From NCBI RefSeq assembly GCF_964199755.1, contig NC_133897.1, forward strand, positions 118,925,579-118,989,578: 64,000 nt of DNA, read 5' to 3'. Positions 47,701 through 60,400 of this stretch are shown piece after piece (within the stretch, counting starts at the first letter, position 1; the number at the start of each line of letters is the position of its first letter). The notes beneath the pieces are model-generated. The model was not told where the DNA came from. It searched no databases and was given only the letters and a program-made list of their open reading frames with translations. The translations under genes and the position numbers were made by a program. Source of the DNA: Larus michahellis. Lineage: Eukaryota; Chordata; Aves; Charadriiformes; Laridae.

Positions 47701-49827
47701 AGCAGAATACTTTTGCCTACTGCCATGAAGCTTTCTGGTTACCTGTCTGATTTTTACAAAATGCAGCCTGGATTTCTTTAGATGAGTTTGGGACCTCACC
47801 TGTGCAGTCGTCAGAGGAAATGTTTCTATTTGCTTACAGCAGAGATTTCACCATTCAGCGATCTTGTTAGACGCAGTTGAACTGGTAAATTATTTATCAA
47901 AGTCCATGGTGAATAAATATCTAATACTCCTACCCACACAACTTCATCCAAGTCCCATGGAACCGGGCAATGAGTTTCTTCTCCTTTTGAAAGGCCTGAG
48001 GTTACTAAATAATTCAGAAGCTTCTCTCCTGGCTGTGATAGGATGTGCAGCTTTAAACTACCTCAAAGTGCTTTTTGTTAGGATTTAAGCTATACTGGTC
48101 ACTCCTTTTTCTTTGTCTTCTGGTAATCTGGGTGTTTACTTGGATGAAAGGTGGGTGAAGGCCTTTGTTCGTGAAACTCTGACACCAGTTTAAAAACAAA
48201 TTTTTTGTTCTTGGAAGGACTAAAACCACAGGCAGTTTGGGTATCTCTTTCTTGGATCACCCTCCTTTATGGAGAGCTCTTGGAATTGTCCTGTTTGGGA
48301 GGAGCTGCAAATTGCTGTGCTTGCTCTAAACATTTGCATTTTATCTGCTGGGAACTTTTAACTTTTATTTTTTTTTTAATTATCAATAATCAATTCACTT
48401 TTTCCCTGCTGTTGGCTCTCTCCATTGAGCAGTAGTGTTAGTTATAGCTGCTTACATGGCTCTGATTACAGGCGAGGGACCCAGACAGGCAATATCTAAA
48501 TTATTTTCACACTCGGGATGCCCATATGTGGAATTTAACCCATGTCTCCTTGATCCAAGTGCCTTTACCTTGGGACAAGCTTTCCTTACTGTTAGGAAAG
48601 TAAAGCTTGAATCTCACCAGGTCTCCAGCAGATCCCATTTCTTTCTAAGAGAAGTTCATCATCACAAGCAACGTGTCTAGTAACCTGGGCTTATTTCTTT
48701 ATTTTCCCTATAGAAACCCTATGTGGATGACTACAGTAGCAGGTGTTGTCTCCCTCCTTCCCAGGGAAAAGGGAGATGAGCCCTTGCAAGGAGGATGATA
48801 GTCTATCACTTCAGCAGCTTGAGAATTCCCATTCCTGAAACCTGAGGAATTGGCTCAGGTGTGTCTTGGCCCTTCTTAACAAAAGACAGCATTGAGGAAG
48901 TTTTAAAGCTGAGGTAAAATGTATCAGCTCTGCTGACATATCATTGGATGGTCAGTAAAAGCAGACAATTCAAAATAATGGTGCACTGAATCAAAAATGT
49001 GCGGTTCTGTTTCCAAATCTTTCAGTCCAGGCATCACACTTTGTATGAGCTGGAGAACAGAGGCGAGATCCCAGCTGGCACCTCAAACAGAAATGTTGAG
49101 GGCAAGCCTTTGCGCCCTTGTGGCATGGTGTGCTCTTCTTTGCTGTTAGTTAGTTAAAGCCAGCTTAGCTGCCTCCAGTGGAACTGCTCATGCTAGTGCA
49201 ATCATGATTTAATCATATTAATAGTGCTGAGCAATTGAGAGAAGAATGGCAGAAAAGACAAAAATGCATGAAAAATATCTTTTCTGCTGAAGGAATCACT
49301 GGGTTTTTTTGTCCAAAATATTGCAGCCTCTTGGGAATTTAAAACTACCCTAAAGAATTTAATGTTGGGGCAACTGTTCTTTACCAAGTTCTGTAGCTTG
49401 CTTGAAAAAAATATCAGTAGAAAGGCTTTTTTGCTCTGTTAAACTACATATGTTTCAAGAGTAATTTCCATGGACTCCTTATTAATTTCTATAGCTCCCT
49501 GTTTAATTTTTTTTTTCATGGAAAAGATTGTAAAACTCTAACTAATGTGATTGGTGACCGAGTTTCAGGGATGTGTCATGGCATCTTGAAATGAATTGGC
49601 CTTCATTTCATTCAGTCCATTCTCTGGCAATCTCCAACCAACTGTATAAGAACAGAAGAAAGATCTGAGCTTTTAAGCTGGATTGTGAGTGGGAAGGAAT
49701 TGGAATAGTCTTTAATGAGCTGTAGCAGTTTGGTTTTACTTCTCTGACAGTCAGGTATTCTTTAAGTAAAAGACCAAATTGAGCGTTTTAAGACGTCTCA
49801 GAGTCACCTTATCATTTTAGCAATACC

Positions 49828-50207
49828 TGGGCATTCTGGTGTGCTCTCCCATTACAAGACCATTCTGGAATTGAATGGTCAGTGATGATAAACAGTGATA
49901 ATGGATTACTGAGTAGGGGGAAGGTAGGAGATATTAATAAGGTAAGATTTTTAATTAATTTTTCAAGTTAATTAAAATGTCCAAAAGCACAATAAAACTG
50001 CAGAAAATCTGGCAAGGGAATGGCAGCCTGTCTGATTAATGCAAGTCAACTGTCTTCTGAGGGTAATAGTAATAATGATGAGATTATGGATATGGAAGAA
50101 CCTGCTAAAGAGATATGAGATGCATGTGGAATACAAACTGTGTCCTAGTTACTATTTTATGGTGCACAATGGATCTTATTAAGGAGGAATAGCAGTAAGA
50201 ATTACCA
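49828..50207 (+). repeat. Non-coding duplicated segment, unit 1
   Basis: It aligns by eye over about 380 bp with 54544-54930 in the same orientation. Shared blocks include attaataaggtaaga, tgattaatgcaagtca, aataatgatgagattatgg, gaagaacctgct, gagatgcatgtggaata, gtgtcctagttact and ttattaaggaggaa. The blocks keep their order with small indels. There is no long ORF in common. It could be a local duplication or two copies of an old interspersed repeat. Confidence 0.85.
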
Positions 50208-53200
50208 CTGAATTGCTCAATAAAAGTATTGTGTAATTAACAGTGCTGCACCATCAGCTTGAGTGCTACCTCCCATTGATACTCCATATCCTCTATTTAC
50301 TTTTAGTTTTTAACTAAAGTAGGGGAGATTCAACGGCAGTTGCAGACAGCTTGAAAAACATGTTGCCTTGCACATGACGATGCTTGGAGAAAGGGAAGCA
50401 AGTGCTGGAGTGGAATATGATATGCAAAAGAGACCGGGAAGAACTTCCACAAGTGAGAATTTGATACTCCGTTCCCTCAGTGAAAATAACACTGAAACAA
50501 AATAATAACAATAACCATGATAAAGTAGAAATACTTCCTTTCTGGCATCCTTAGTCTAATGAGGTTCCACTTTCACAAGCACGTGCCCTCCATCCAAGCA
50601 AAAGAAACCCCACTGAGGTTGGTGCAAAATTGATGAATGGGATTCACTGATGCCTATTTTTAAACAGCATTAAGATTTTTATTACATATATATGCCATGT
50701 GCCTGCTGCAGTGGTGCTCTGGCCTTGGCTGGGTGTTCCAGGCGTTCTCCAATAGAAGTATTGTAATATATATTAATTAGAGACATCGGTGTCATGCAGG
50801 AGAGGATACTTGTATAGTTCCATCCTGATGGAAAAGAAGCAGTCAATATCATTGGAAAAAACGTGGTGTTTCTAACCCATTTTTGCAGATCTTGCAGTAG
50901 TTCACTTAACCCTCAAATAAATATCCCTGCCGTTGAAGGGTAGATGTAAACCAAACCTCATACCCTTTGAGCTTTGCCCATCATTGCTTTTTATAGAAAA
51001 ACACAAGCTGCTGGCTGCAAAGCCAAACTCTTCAAAATTAATATCGAAAGACCAGTTCGACCGCAGATTTGGCCAGACCAGAAATGAGATCTGAACTGCC
51101 CATGTGTTTCAGGACTTTTGGAGCATGAGTTATGACAGAGTGAGCCTGTGCTCATAATGAATTGCTAGCTTTTTTTTTTTGCTAGCTAATTTTTTCGGGT
51201 TCCTGGCTAGGTTATGCTATGTCCCATGTTCATTTTATTCCAGCTTCTTTCTGTCAAGAGCAAAATTCTTAATTCCATCTTCAGTGTTTACCCAGGCTGC
51301 TCTTAAAAATGAAAATAGTGTCTGGAGGATTTTAGTCTTGGTGAAATAATAAAGTAAAGTAAAAGCCTCCTGTCTTGAATTCTGAGTAGGCTGCATCAGC
51401 ACATGCAAGAGAAATTGTTGCTATAGATTGCCTCGTTATTAAAAGGGGAGGGTGGGGAATGGCAAGGAAGGTTTGAAGCCTGTTGATGTAAAACAGAACC
51501 AGTTTATAGGGAGCTGGCTGAGGACTGAAGTTTTATAAGGTGCACTTTAAACAACCATGCAGTGTACTAAAAATATCATAAAAACTATAGCTTCTAGCCA
51601 CAAGTTTCAGAAAATGCTTAGTGGCAAAAAGAGAAAAAGCTGCAAGATATAGGGCATAAAGAAAATCTGATACGCAGAATGGAGGAACATTTAGGTCTGG
51701 GCTTTTGCTTCAGGCTCCGGTTTAGTGCAAGCGCAAGAAACCACATAATGTTCAGTAGAACAGGATTCATCTCCTTAGTGGCAAAAGTACATAAATGCCA
51801 CCAAAGAGGAGGCACAAAACATTCCGTATCTGAGACCGATGTAGATCTTTCTCTCCACCCTCCACAGATCCCATAGACACCCACGGAGGTGCTGCCACCC
51901 ATTCTGCTATTTTTTTCCCAAGACCTTGCGGGATTCATCAAAGCAGTGAAAGTGCTCAACCCTTGCCAAAGCCCATTGCTCCTTTGCTCCCGTTTAACCA
52001 GAAAACCACCGCCTGCAGGGACTGGGGTGAGCGGTTCCCTCCGTACGGCCCCTGGCCAGCCATGCTCCCCGAACGGGCTCGCCCTGCTGCTGGAATAATG
52101 GCCCAATGGCCATGTCGCCATGACAATGGCCCAAAGAGATGGTCTGCCATGTCGCAGGCTTGGAAGCCAGTTCTGAAAAGCATTATCAGAAAATGGCCCC
52201 TGGTGGTGTTTGCACCAGGGTTTTCATAAGACTTTTCTTTCTGGCTGCTTGTCCCCAGCGTTGACCCAAAGGAGAGGTAAGTGCCGGGCAGGTTTGTCTG
52301 CATCTCGTGTTTACGTGCGAATTGGCCTCTGGAATTGACTGCTCTTGGAAACGAGAGAAGAGAGAGAGAGACTGGAAAGGGCAGGAAGGTTGAAATGAAA
52401 CAGAAAAACTTGCAGGGATGTCATGCACATTTGCTGGACTTTCCGGGGCATTTAAATGCTTCGTTAGAAGTGCATGGCATGGCCCTGTCAATCACAGGAT
52501 TTTAAGGAGCCCATCAGAGACATCTCTCTGAGGCAGAGTACCTGCCTTGCCCCCCTCCTGGCTACACGCCGTGTCAGAAAGGCATTAACTCGCCCCTGAT
52601 CTATGACAGGAGCAAACTAAAACACCCCAGTGCCAGCTCAGCTGTGCTGCCTGGCACAGACGGGATCAAACGAGGGCTCCTTCCCTTCCACCCCACTTTT
52701 GGAGTCCGCCGCTCTGCCTGATTTAAGGAGAGGGGATGGTACCTCTGTCTGCACTTTCAGTAGCAAATCCCGTATGGTGGTTGCAAGGCAAGAGGGAGAA
52801 AATAGTCGTTCGGAAAACCATCGCAAGTATTTTTTTTTTTTTTTACAGGATGTTAAAAGCTGGCTTTTAAACACTCCTCTCCCAGTCCTCGCTTGCAATG
52901 ACAGGAGCTGGGGTCAGGCGTCCTTTCTCGCAGTGATTAATACCTTACTACAAGAGGACTGCCATTAAAGGGAACGAGACAGCCCGCCGAGCAAGGCTTT
53001 CCTCTGCGGGAGAAAAAGAGCGGCTCTGTGCCCGCGCAGCGTGGCAGGCACTGAACTGCCCAGTTTTCTCTGCCTCTCAGGCAGTCAGGTCTCCAACTGC
53101 CATCTCTCGCATCCTCAGTTTATGGCGAGCATAAAACAGGAGGCCATTTAAAAAAAAATAAGATAAATCAGACCCTAAATTTAAATTGCGCTGATATAAA

Positions 53201-53772
53201 TCATTCATGCAACAGATTGCATTTATTTATTGCCTTTGTTCACAGTGCAAGAAATCTGTTAGACGCACCTCATAGAATTCATAGATTAAAAAATAAAAAT
53301 CTTTATGAGACACAGGCTTTGTGCCCAAAATGCAGCACTTTCCTATTAAAACCTTTATTCATCTTCAGAGGGAATATTCTGGCACCGTTTCCCCCATCAT
53401 CTTCTTCCTCCTTCTCACCTCTGAAGTTCCTTCCCAGTCACAGGGATGCATTTTGTGCTCCAGCTCTGGTGGCCCATGGCCCTTCCGATTTCAGCTCCAG
53501 CCCATCTCCTGTCGAACAAGCCGGCAGCTCCTCCCCCAGCCCGGAGGAGACCTGGCAGCAGCCTCACGAGCAGCAGAGCACTGGGGAGGAGAAAATGACC
53601 TCGTATCTGCTCTTGGGACCAAAAAGAGATGACAAAAGTTCACTTCGAAAAAATCTAAGTGGGGCGGTCTTTCAAAGACTGAGAGTCACCTCTCGATAGT
53701 GGGACATCTGGTGACATTAGCTGAAGTTTCATAAAAGCTCCCTGTGGTCTTTTCAGAAATAGAGCAGGTTTC

Positions 53773-53794
53773 AAAAAGAAAGAAAGAAAGAAAA
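53773..53794. repeat. (AAAG)n microsatellite
   Basis: Four to five aaag/gaaa units. Confidence 0.8.
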
Positions 53795-54290
53795 TACAGA
53801 GCCCTATGTATTGGTGGTGTTTATCTCCATCTTCTGTCATAAGGTACTGCTAAATCCAGCAAAGGATCTTAAGTTGATTTTCGTCTTCTCTGAAACAGGA
53901 GACATGACTAGTCATGAATGTATGTTATTTACAAAGATGTGGTTTTGTCCTGCTTTCTTTCTTTATTTCATTATTTATTGAGTAAGATAATAGCTTATGG
54001 TACTTACACAGAGCCAGCTGTTTGCAGGATGCCAAGAGCAGGTGGTCTGGGAGGCCTCTGATGAATTGCAAAAGACACTTACCAGCTGCTATCACTGTGT
54101 GAAATGAGCAAACCTGCAAAATCTTTATTTTCAATTGGATTGTACTTTTAAGTAAGCAAGGGAGACAGCCAGTATAACTACAGACCATGACCAACAACCC
54201 ACATAAAGTGTGTGCAAACACAAGTGATTAATGTACCAGGATTTCAAAACACCTAAAACGAACGAGTCAGGTTTAATAGGGTGCATGAGA

Positions 54291-54307
54291 GGGGAGGGAT
54301 GGGTGGG
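54291..54307 (+). repeat. Canonical G-quadruplex motif
   Basis: GGGG-A-GGG-AT-GGG-T-GGG fits the G3+N1-7 pattern. Further G runs lie at about 54311-54314 and 54324-54332. It lies about 240 bp upstream of duplicated segment unit 2. Confidence 0.65.
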
Positions 54308-54509
54308 CGCTGGGGTACATTTTGGGGGGGGGCTGCAGGGCAAGGGTCTGCTTACATAGAAAGAGGAATAAGGCAAGAAGGAACTATTTGATGAGTCTTA
54401 ATACCCTATATTGGGTTCTAAGCAACTGCCATATTTTTATTCTGTCTTGTAAACAATGATGTTGGACTTGAAAGTTTTTATGGTCTTTTTCTTTCTTTCT
54501 CTCATCACG

Positions 54510-54534
54510 CCCCCCCCCTTTTTTTTTTTTTTTT
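54510..54534. repeat. C-run joined to T-run
   Basis: Nine C directly followed by about 16 T, preceded by a CTTT-rich stretch from 54485. It abuts duplicated segment unit 2. Confidence 0.75.
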
Positions 54535-54543
54535 CAATTATGT

Positions 54544-54930
54544 AGGGCACTCTTGTGTGCTGCCTCACCAGGGCACAATCCTTTGGTGGTAACCACATCC
54601 TCAAATGGTCACCGAAGAGATGCAGGGATAATGGGTTACAAAGACAGACATTAATAAGGTAAGATAAGAGAGGGGAGGTTTATTAATTTTTCAAGTAAAG
54701 TTAGGATGCCCAAGGGCACAGTAAAACTGTAAAGAATCTAGTGAGGGATGAGAGGCCTAGCTGATTAATGCAAGTCAGCTGTCCTCAGAGGGTGATTGCA
54801 ATAATGATGAGATTATGGAAGAACCTGCTGAAGACAAATGAGATGCATGTGGAATAAAAACTAAGTGTCCTAGTTACTCTTTTGGAGTGCACGATGGATT
54901 TTATTAAGGAGGAACAGCAATATAAATTAC
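54544..54930 (+). repeat. Non-coding duplicated segment, unit 2
   Basis: Partner of the segment at 49828-50207, lying 4.7 kb away in direct orientation. The conserved blocks are the same and in the same order, but spacing and many single bases differ. The copies are clearly old. Similarity fades after 'aattac' at the 3' side and before 'gggcac' at the 5' side. Confidence 0.85.
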
Positions 54931-56759
54931 TGCCGACTGAGATGCCAAAGCAAGGAGCCGGGCTTGCTTTGCTGGAGTTTCTTTGCCTGAGACGTAGCAC
55001 ACAACCCAGGGTGCCTCGCTTGAAAACAGTCCAAAGAAAACATGGAAAAGTTAAATGGGGGCTTCCTCCCCTGCTGCAAAAGAAGATAATATTTCTGCTT
55101 GATCTCTTTGATGTGCCTTTCCCTCCGCTCCCCCGCCTTCCCCTTCAGCTCCATTACCTCATTGCTTCCCTGTGCTGGGGTGGATAATTCAGGGCTTCCC
55201 AGTTTGTCCCAAGAGCCCTTACCCTGTCCAGAAGCGGCTCTTCTCCAGGCAGCCCCACCGTGTAGTGCATGAATAAGGCAATATTTCTGAGGGCAGCAGC
55301 TTTTCCAGGCTGCCTTCCTTCTTTTTCTGACCTACCTTTCTCATTGTCTCATTCCTTGCCTTTTCGCCCCCATTCTCTTGCCACCCATACCACCAAACTT
55401 CTACCACCTGCTCTGGCTTTTCCCTATCTCCCCTGGGTGTGGTGCTGCCTGATGGTCCCTCCCACCAGCCCTGTGACCACCACCATGGCCTCCTGGTGCC
55501 TCACTTCTCTCCAGTAACACAAGGACCAGAGGCACCATGATTATCACTTTGATGGGTGTTTGGGAGTTGATCAGCACGCAGAAGACTTGGCAGGGTGGCA
55601 TGTCCTCTGCAGCGCCCAAAGTATGTAGCGTTAACTACCCAAAGCAGGAGGGCAGGGGATGGCTTCCAGATGCAGGGGGCTGGCGAGCCTGCGCCGAGTC
55701 GCGCAGTGGGAACCGAAGTGTAATTAACAGCATGGTAACAAATGGCATGACGCGGTCTCTTGTATAAATTTTCCAGGTCCTCTGTTTCTTTTTAGTGTAT
55801 TAACTGTCCGTGGTAACAGGAAATATGAAATTATAATATTCACTGCTTGTGTTACAGTGCAAAGTCAGCATTTCCATTAGAAAATCTGTTTCTAATGGGT
55901 TTGAGTAATATAATCATGAACTTTTACTTCAGGATTAATCCTGGTATTTAGAAGTCCCAGACGGACTGCGGTTTTTTCCCCCCTACAAAATTCAGTAGAT
56001 CAGTCTGGGCATTATAAGGCTTTACCACCTCCCCACAGCCCAGAGTTTGCTTTCTCCTGCACATTCTCATCTTCCCTTTATTGTCCTTGTAAGGGCATGA
56101 TATGGTCTCCTCATCTTTTTTGCTTTGATGATTATTTTTTTTTTTAATGGATGTAACAAACTACTGGATGTCAAAACAGCCTTTTCTCTCACAGTCTAAA
56201 TATGTAATTACCTGATTGATGGGCATTTCCGTATTATTAAGGTGGCCTAAATACGTATTTATGCAGCAGACAGTAATGACTTCATTTTAGCAGCTCCCTA
56301 TATATATATTTACATGACAGACCATAATGTTCTGCAGCGTCAATGCCCATAAACCTCATTTGTGACACCCTGAATCTGCTGTGCTTGGTTCCCGGTGCTG
56401 TAGACGCGTAGCACAACTTTATGTGGGGATCCCCTTTCACTGGTGGAGCGGTCACTGCCGGACAAACGGCAAATGATGTTACGTAAATAAAACGTATTTT
56501 CCAAAGGGAAGGAAAAAACCAAAATTGCAAACATACAAAAATAACAGCCCTAAAAGATCATGTAAGTATTGTGCCTCTGATTCCCAGTAGCAGATGTTTT
56601 GGGTGTTGAAACTCCCACCAGAACAGCTGCAGGAATGTAGAATCACATCTGGGCTTGCGATGGGGCTGCATCATTACCCACCGACAGCAAAACAGCCAGA
56701 TGCTTCCAATTCATTTTAGGGACAGAGCTTAAAGTTTGAGCCTGTGAACATCCCTGCTT

Positions 56760-57420
56760 TACAACCGCTACTTACTGTTGGCCACGGCCATTCCTGGATG
56801 TGCCGCCAAGGTGGTGGCACCAGCCGGTACGTGGCTGAGCTGCCGAGTGGCACTGCGGTGGGGTGGCCTCACCAGCAGCCCCCCAGCATGGAGGGCAGAG
56901 CCAGGACAGGGGTCCTGAGCTGGCAGGCCAAGCTCTGGGAGATGAGGATGATCTCTTCAGCCCGAGAAGTGCAGTAGAGGTGTTGCTGCTCTCACTTATC
57001 GCTGCAGTCCTCCCTGGGCCCTGCTCCCTCGTTGTGATACCTGTGACGCCTTTCCTCTCCTGCCACTTTCGGCCTGCAATGACTGTGGTCAGTACACGTT
57101 GCGTGTTTTGGGATGGTGCTTCATGTGCTACTGCAGGACGTGTAATGGGAAAGTGCCTCAAATCTAGGCACTGGAGGCAAGCGAGGGCAGCTGGCTCAGC
57201 TCCTGAGCCCTGGGGCTTGTGTCTCCTGCCACCCCTCTTTCCCTGCGCTGGCCCTGCTGGATGGAGTGACCAGTGAACTGAAGCTGTCCCCCTCCAGCAG
57301 CACTCACATTCATGTGTTAAAGCTGCTTGGAAGGAAGAGGTTTTGCTTTCACGCTGTCTCCTTGCAGGAGTCCAGACCAGGACTGCAGCTCCCATTGCAC
57401 AAGTAGGTCAGCTGAAGATG
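56760..57420. other. GC-rich block with a 207-codon antisense frame
   Basis: The block is about 650 bp and clearly richer in G+C than the surrounding sequence. The minus strand is open for 207 codons (57395-56772) with an Ala/Pro/Ser/Arg-rich product, and the plus strand is also open for 137 codons (56863-57276). Both strands being open points to composition and not coding. No domain is recognised. Confidence 0.3.
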
Positions 57421-60400
57421 TTCTCTCCAGGCGACGGTTACTTGGTCGGCCGCGTACCTAAAGTATGACTTACTCGGCTGCTCTCTAGCAGTGTTTTTCC
57501 ATCTCTCTAATGGGACTTCAAACTCAGTGGTGACAGCTGGATTGCGCTAGTTCATCGTTTTACGGAGGGTTGCTCTTACTTACCCGCCGTACCACATTTC
57601 AGCAGTGGCTGATGCCTGGCAGCGGTTAGCCCTGCTGCTAGGACGAAAGAACAGCCTCCTCTCCCCAGCTTCTAACTCGTCTCAGTGGGAGTGCAGGCAC
57701 GGGCACACACAATCTCTTTCTCCAGCCTGATGTTCAAGAGAGAATCAGTCTTAAAGCATAAATACACTGGCTCTGGTATCAATATCTAGATTCTGCACAA
57801 AATCCAGAGTCTGAACCTGATCAGAGGTAGGTGCTGACCCCTGGGTGACTGGGACAACTCAGAGAGACAGTACTGCCCTCATCCCACTATAGTTATTAAT
57901 ATGATAATTTATTATTTTGCATGTAAACATATGTAAATAATTGAAGACTATAAGTTACATGATTTCCAATAAAATGACCAATTTAATCTAAGGCTGTTAC
58001 TGCACAACCAAAGGTTATACAGTACCTTTTTTTTTAAAAGAACTGGTAGAAAAAAGAAAATGACAGTGCAAATATTTACCACAACGTGCTTGTCCACCTT
58101 ATTGTCACCTGCCCAGAAGCCACAGACTACAAGAAAGTTAGCAGAAGGTTTTAATATAGCTTCTAAATTGCTTACAAGAATCACACATGAGCTCCAATTG
58201 ACTAATGGTGCCGAGGTTGTTTAGCTTAGCTTACCAGTGTCAAATGGTTTAAAGGACAGACATATGAGCAGATGGATTTCTCCTGCCAGGGCAGAGGATT
58301 GATTGTGAGTGAGGCGAATGGCATCCATGCTATTGCATGAGGAGGAGACGCTTCTCTACTTGCATGTTGTCAGGCAAGATCATTTTAAGAGGAATTGATG
58401 ACAATCTTTGGCTTTTAAAAAAATATTACTCATCTACAAATCAGAACATCCCTCTCCCCAGGGAGGGGATGTTGTGTGGTTTCATGTTGTTTTGATTATT
58501 GCTGATGAATGTTATGTTATGACAGTAGCAATGAGGTTCAATAAGGTTCGATAAACTTCGGGTACTGCTGGGAAAGAGAATTGCTCTCTCAAATTGATCC
58601 TTTAACTAAGATCTTCCCCCCTTACCACCACCATGTGAGGATCAGGAGGAGGAGGAACAGAACTCAGGAGGAGCTTGAGTCAGATGGGCTGAGGATGCGG
58701 CAAAAACCTCCCTCGTGCAGGGAGCCCCATTTTCCATGTCTGTGGCCCCCAGGAGTGTGGGTTGCCATGCTGGAGATCTGCTTTTGGAGAAGATCCATGG
58801 GGAAGAGTCCCCAGCCCCTGCCATCTGTGCCCCTACGTTGCCCTGGATTTCCATAGCCCTCATTTCATCTCTTTCTTTTGGGTTTTTCATAACCATCACC
58901 TTAGCTTTACTGAAAGAGAGCAAATTGTTGGAGGGAAGTTCCTGCGTTTGAATGCTGTGAACCCCAATGGTGGGGTGAGTGTAGGGTGCTCCCAAGCCCA
59001 GGAAGGGCTCTGCTCACCATCCAACATGCAGGCACTGCTTTTCAGCTTCTGAGGGAGAACTGGATAAATAGCAGGAAGCACAAAAATCCAAAAGGGTTCA
59101 CAAGTGCCTCTGAAATAAATTACAGAGTGTAAACTCCCCACAGCCCAAGGCTGTTGTTGAGGTGTCACTGACAGCCAAAGCAGACCTTGCTTAAAAATAC
59201 CTGCAAGGTTTCTTACGAGTTCACCCACAAATGCAAATCCTTTCTCTGCCTGCAAGGTTCATTAATGTCATCATTGCGTTGCGAGGAAGCAAAATGGCAA
59301 TATAGAGCAATTAATGAAAATAAAGGTTAAGTACAATTTCCCTGTTTCCCAAGGGAACAGGTTTTTTTCAGGAAACAAATTCCTGTCTACGCATGAGAAA
59401 TTATGCAGCTTTCTTTTTTTCCTTTCCATAAAATTTTATACAAAACTTGATCATAAAGAGGAAGAACATATTAAACTAGTGTCTATGTGGAACAGAACAT
59501 GGTATTATAGACTAGAGTACATGAGAGAAATCAATAGCTTTGTATAAGCATGAAGTCCATAATCTCTCTACAGACGTACCTTAGAGAATATATGCATTTT
59601 AACTGTCTTTGTATAAAACCTTCCAGGGAACTGAACGTAATAATAATAATTAATCATGTAATTAATACTTAATTTATAAAGGGCACAGTATGCCCCACTC
59701 TCCTACAGAGGCACTTGGGGTGATAAGCAACTGAAAAATAGAATTCAAATAAAAATAATTCATTAAAATGAGGACAAGAAAGATAATAAATAAAGTACAG
59801 ATGGAAGAAGTAGAAAGGGAGGAAAGATGTGGCTATGCAGATGCACAGGCGAAACAGGAAAAACTTAAAAGCTCCTAGCCTCATCCTGCTCCTAACAAGA
59901 CTCCCATTCTCTCTGGCGGAGTGGAGACGGGGATATCACTGAGAGCCCTGCGGAATCATCATGTGCTGCCTTATAAAACCAAGAAAGACATCCATCTTCC
60001 ATCAACTGAAAGCCTAGAATGTTTGTGAGCTGGATCAGGCTTGGTAGCCTCAAATAAACCCTAGTAAGTGAACTGAATGCTACTTATCTGTGCGCTCGCT
60101 GACTTCTTCAAAATAGATTCCATCTCCCACTGGAGCTGACCTCAGGGAACTCAGCATCACTTCTCTTCCAGCAGCAGGTCATGGTCCTGGGAGAAGTTAG
60201 TACCTACCAGCCCATCTGAAATCCCAGAACTTGCAGGATGTATTGGACAGCTGTGGTTTGATGTTTTACATCATCCTTTGGAAAACCACAGAGTAGTGCA
60301 TACCAAGTGATAAAATCAAATAGACTTTTTTTTTTTTAATGGGTTGTTTTCTCTCATATTTCTGTTCTTCCTCCATAAGCAAAAAATGCCCTAGTGGAGC

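Larger units (their letters stand above)
29231..49827. other. Large non-coding stretch
   Basis: It is free of recognisable young transposons and of exons with known similarity. Composition alternates between AT-rich and GC-richer patches (31.7-32.0, 33.9-35.0, 36.4-37.6 and 40.8-41.1 kb). Sections around 40.0-40.8, 41.1-41.4 and 43.4-43.7 kb are balanced, TAAT-motif-rich and repeat-free, as conserved non-coding elements often are. This is an impression and not proof. Confidence 0.4.
50208..54543. other. Non-coding spacer between the duplicated segments
   Basis: It contains short homopolymers, the AAAG microsatellite and the G-quadruplex motif. The section near 53100-53240, with TAAAT- and ATTTA-rich text, again looks like a possible conserved element. 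No exon is recognised. Confidence 0.4.

Noticed and set aside
51164..51186. gctagc repeated on both sides of an 11-T run (possible hairpin or terminator)
   Set aside because: A short palindrome that recurs by chance, with no gene nearby for it to act on.
51618..52121. 167-codon minus-strand ORF
   Set aside because: No recognisable protein feature and several competing frames. Treated as chance.
56772..57395. 207-codon minus-strand ORF
   Set aside because: It lies in a GC-rich block where the opposite strand is also open. The product is low in complexity and matches no known family.
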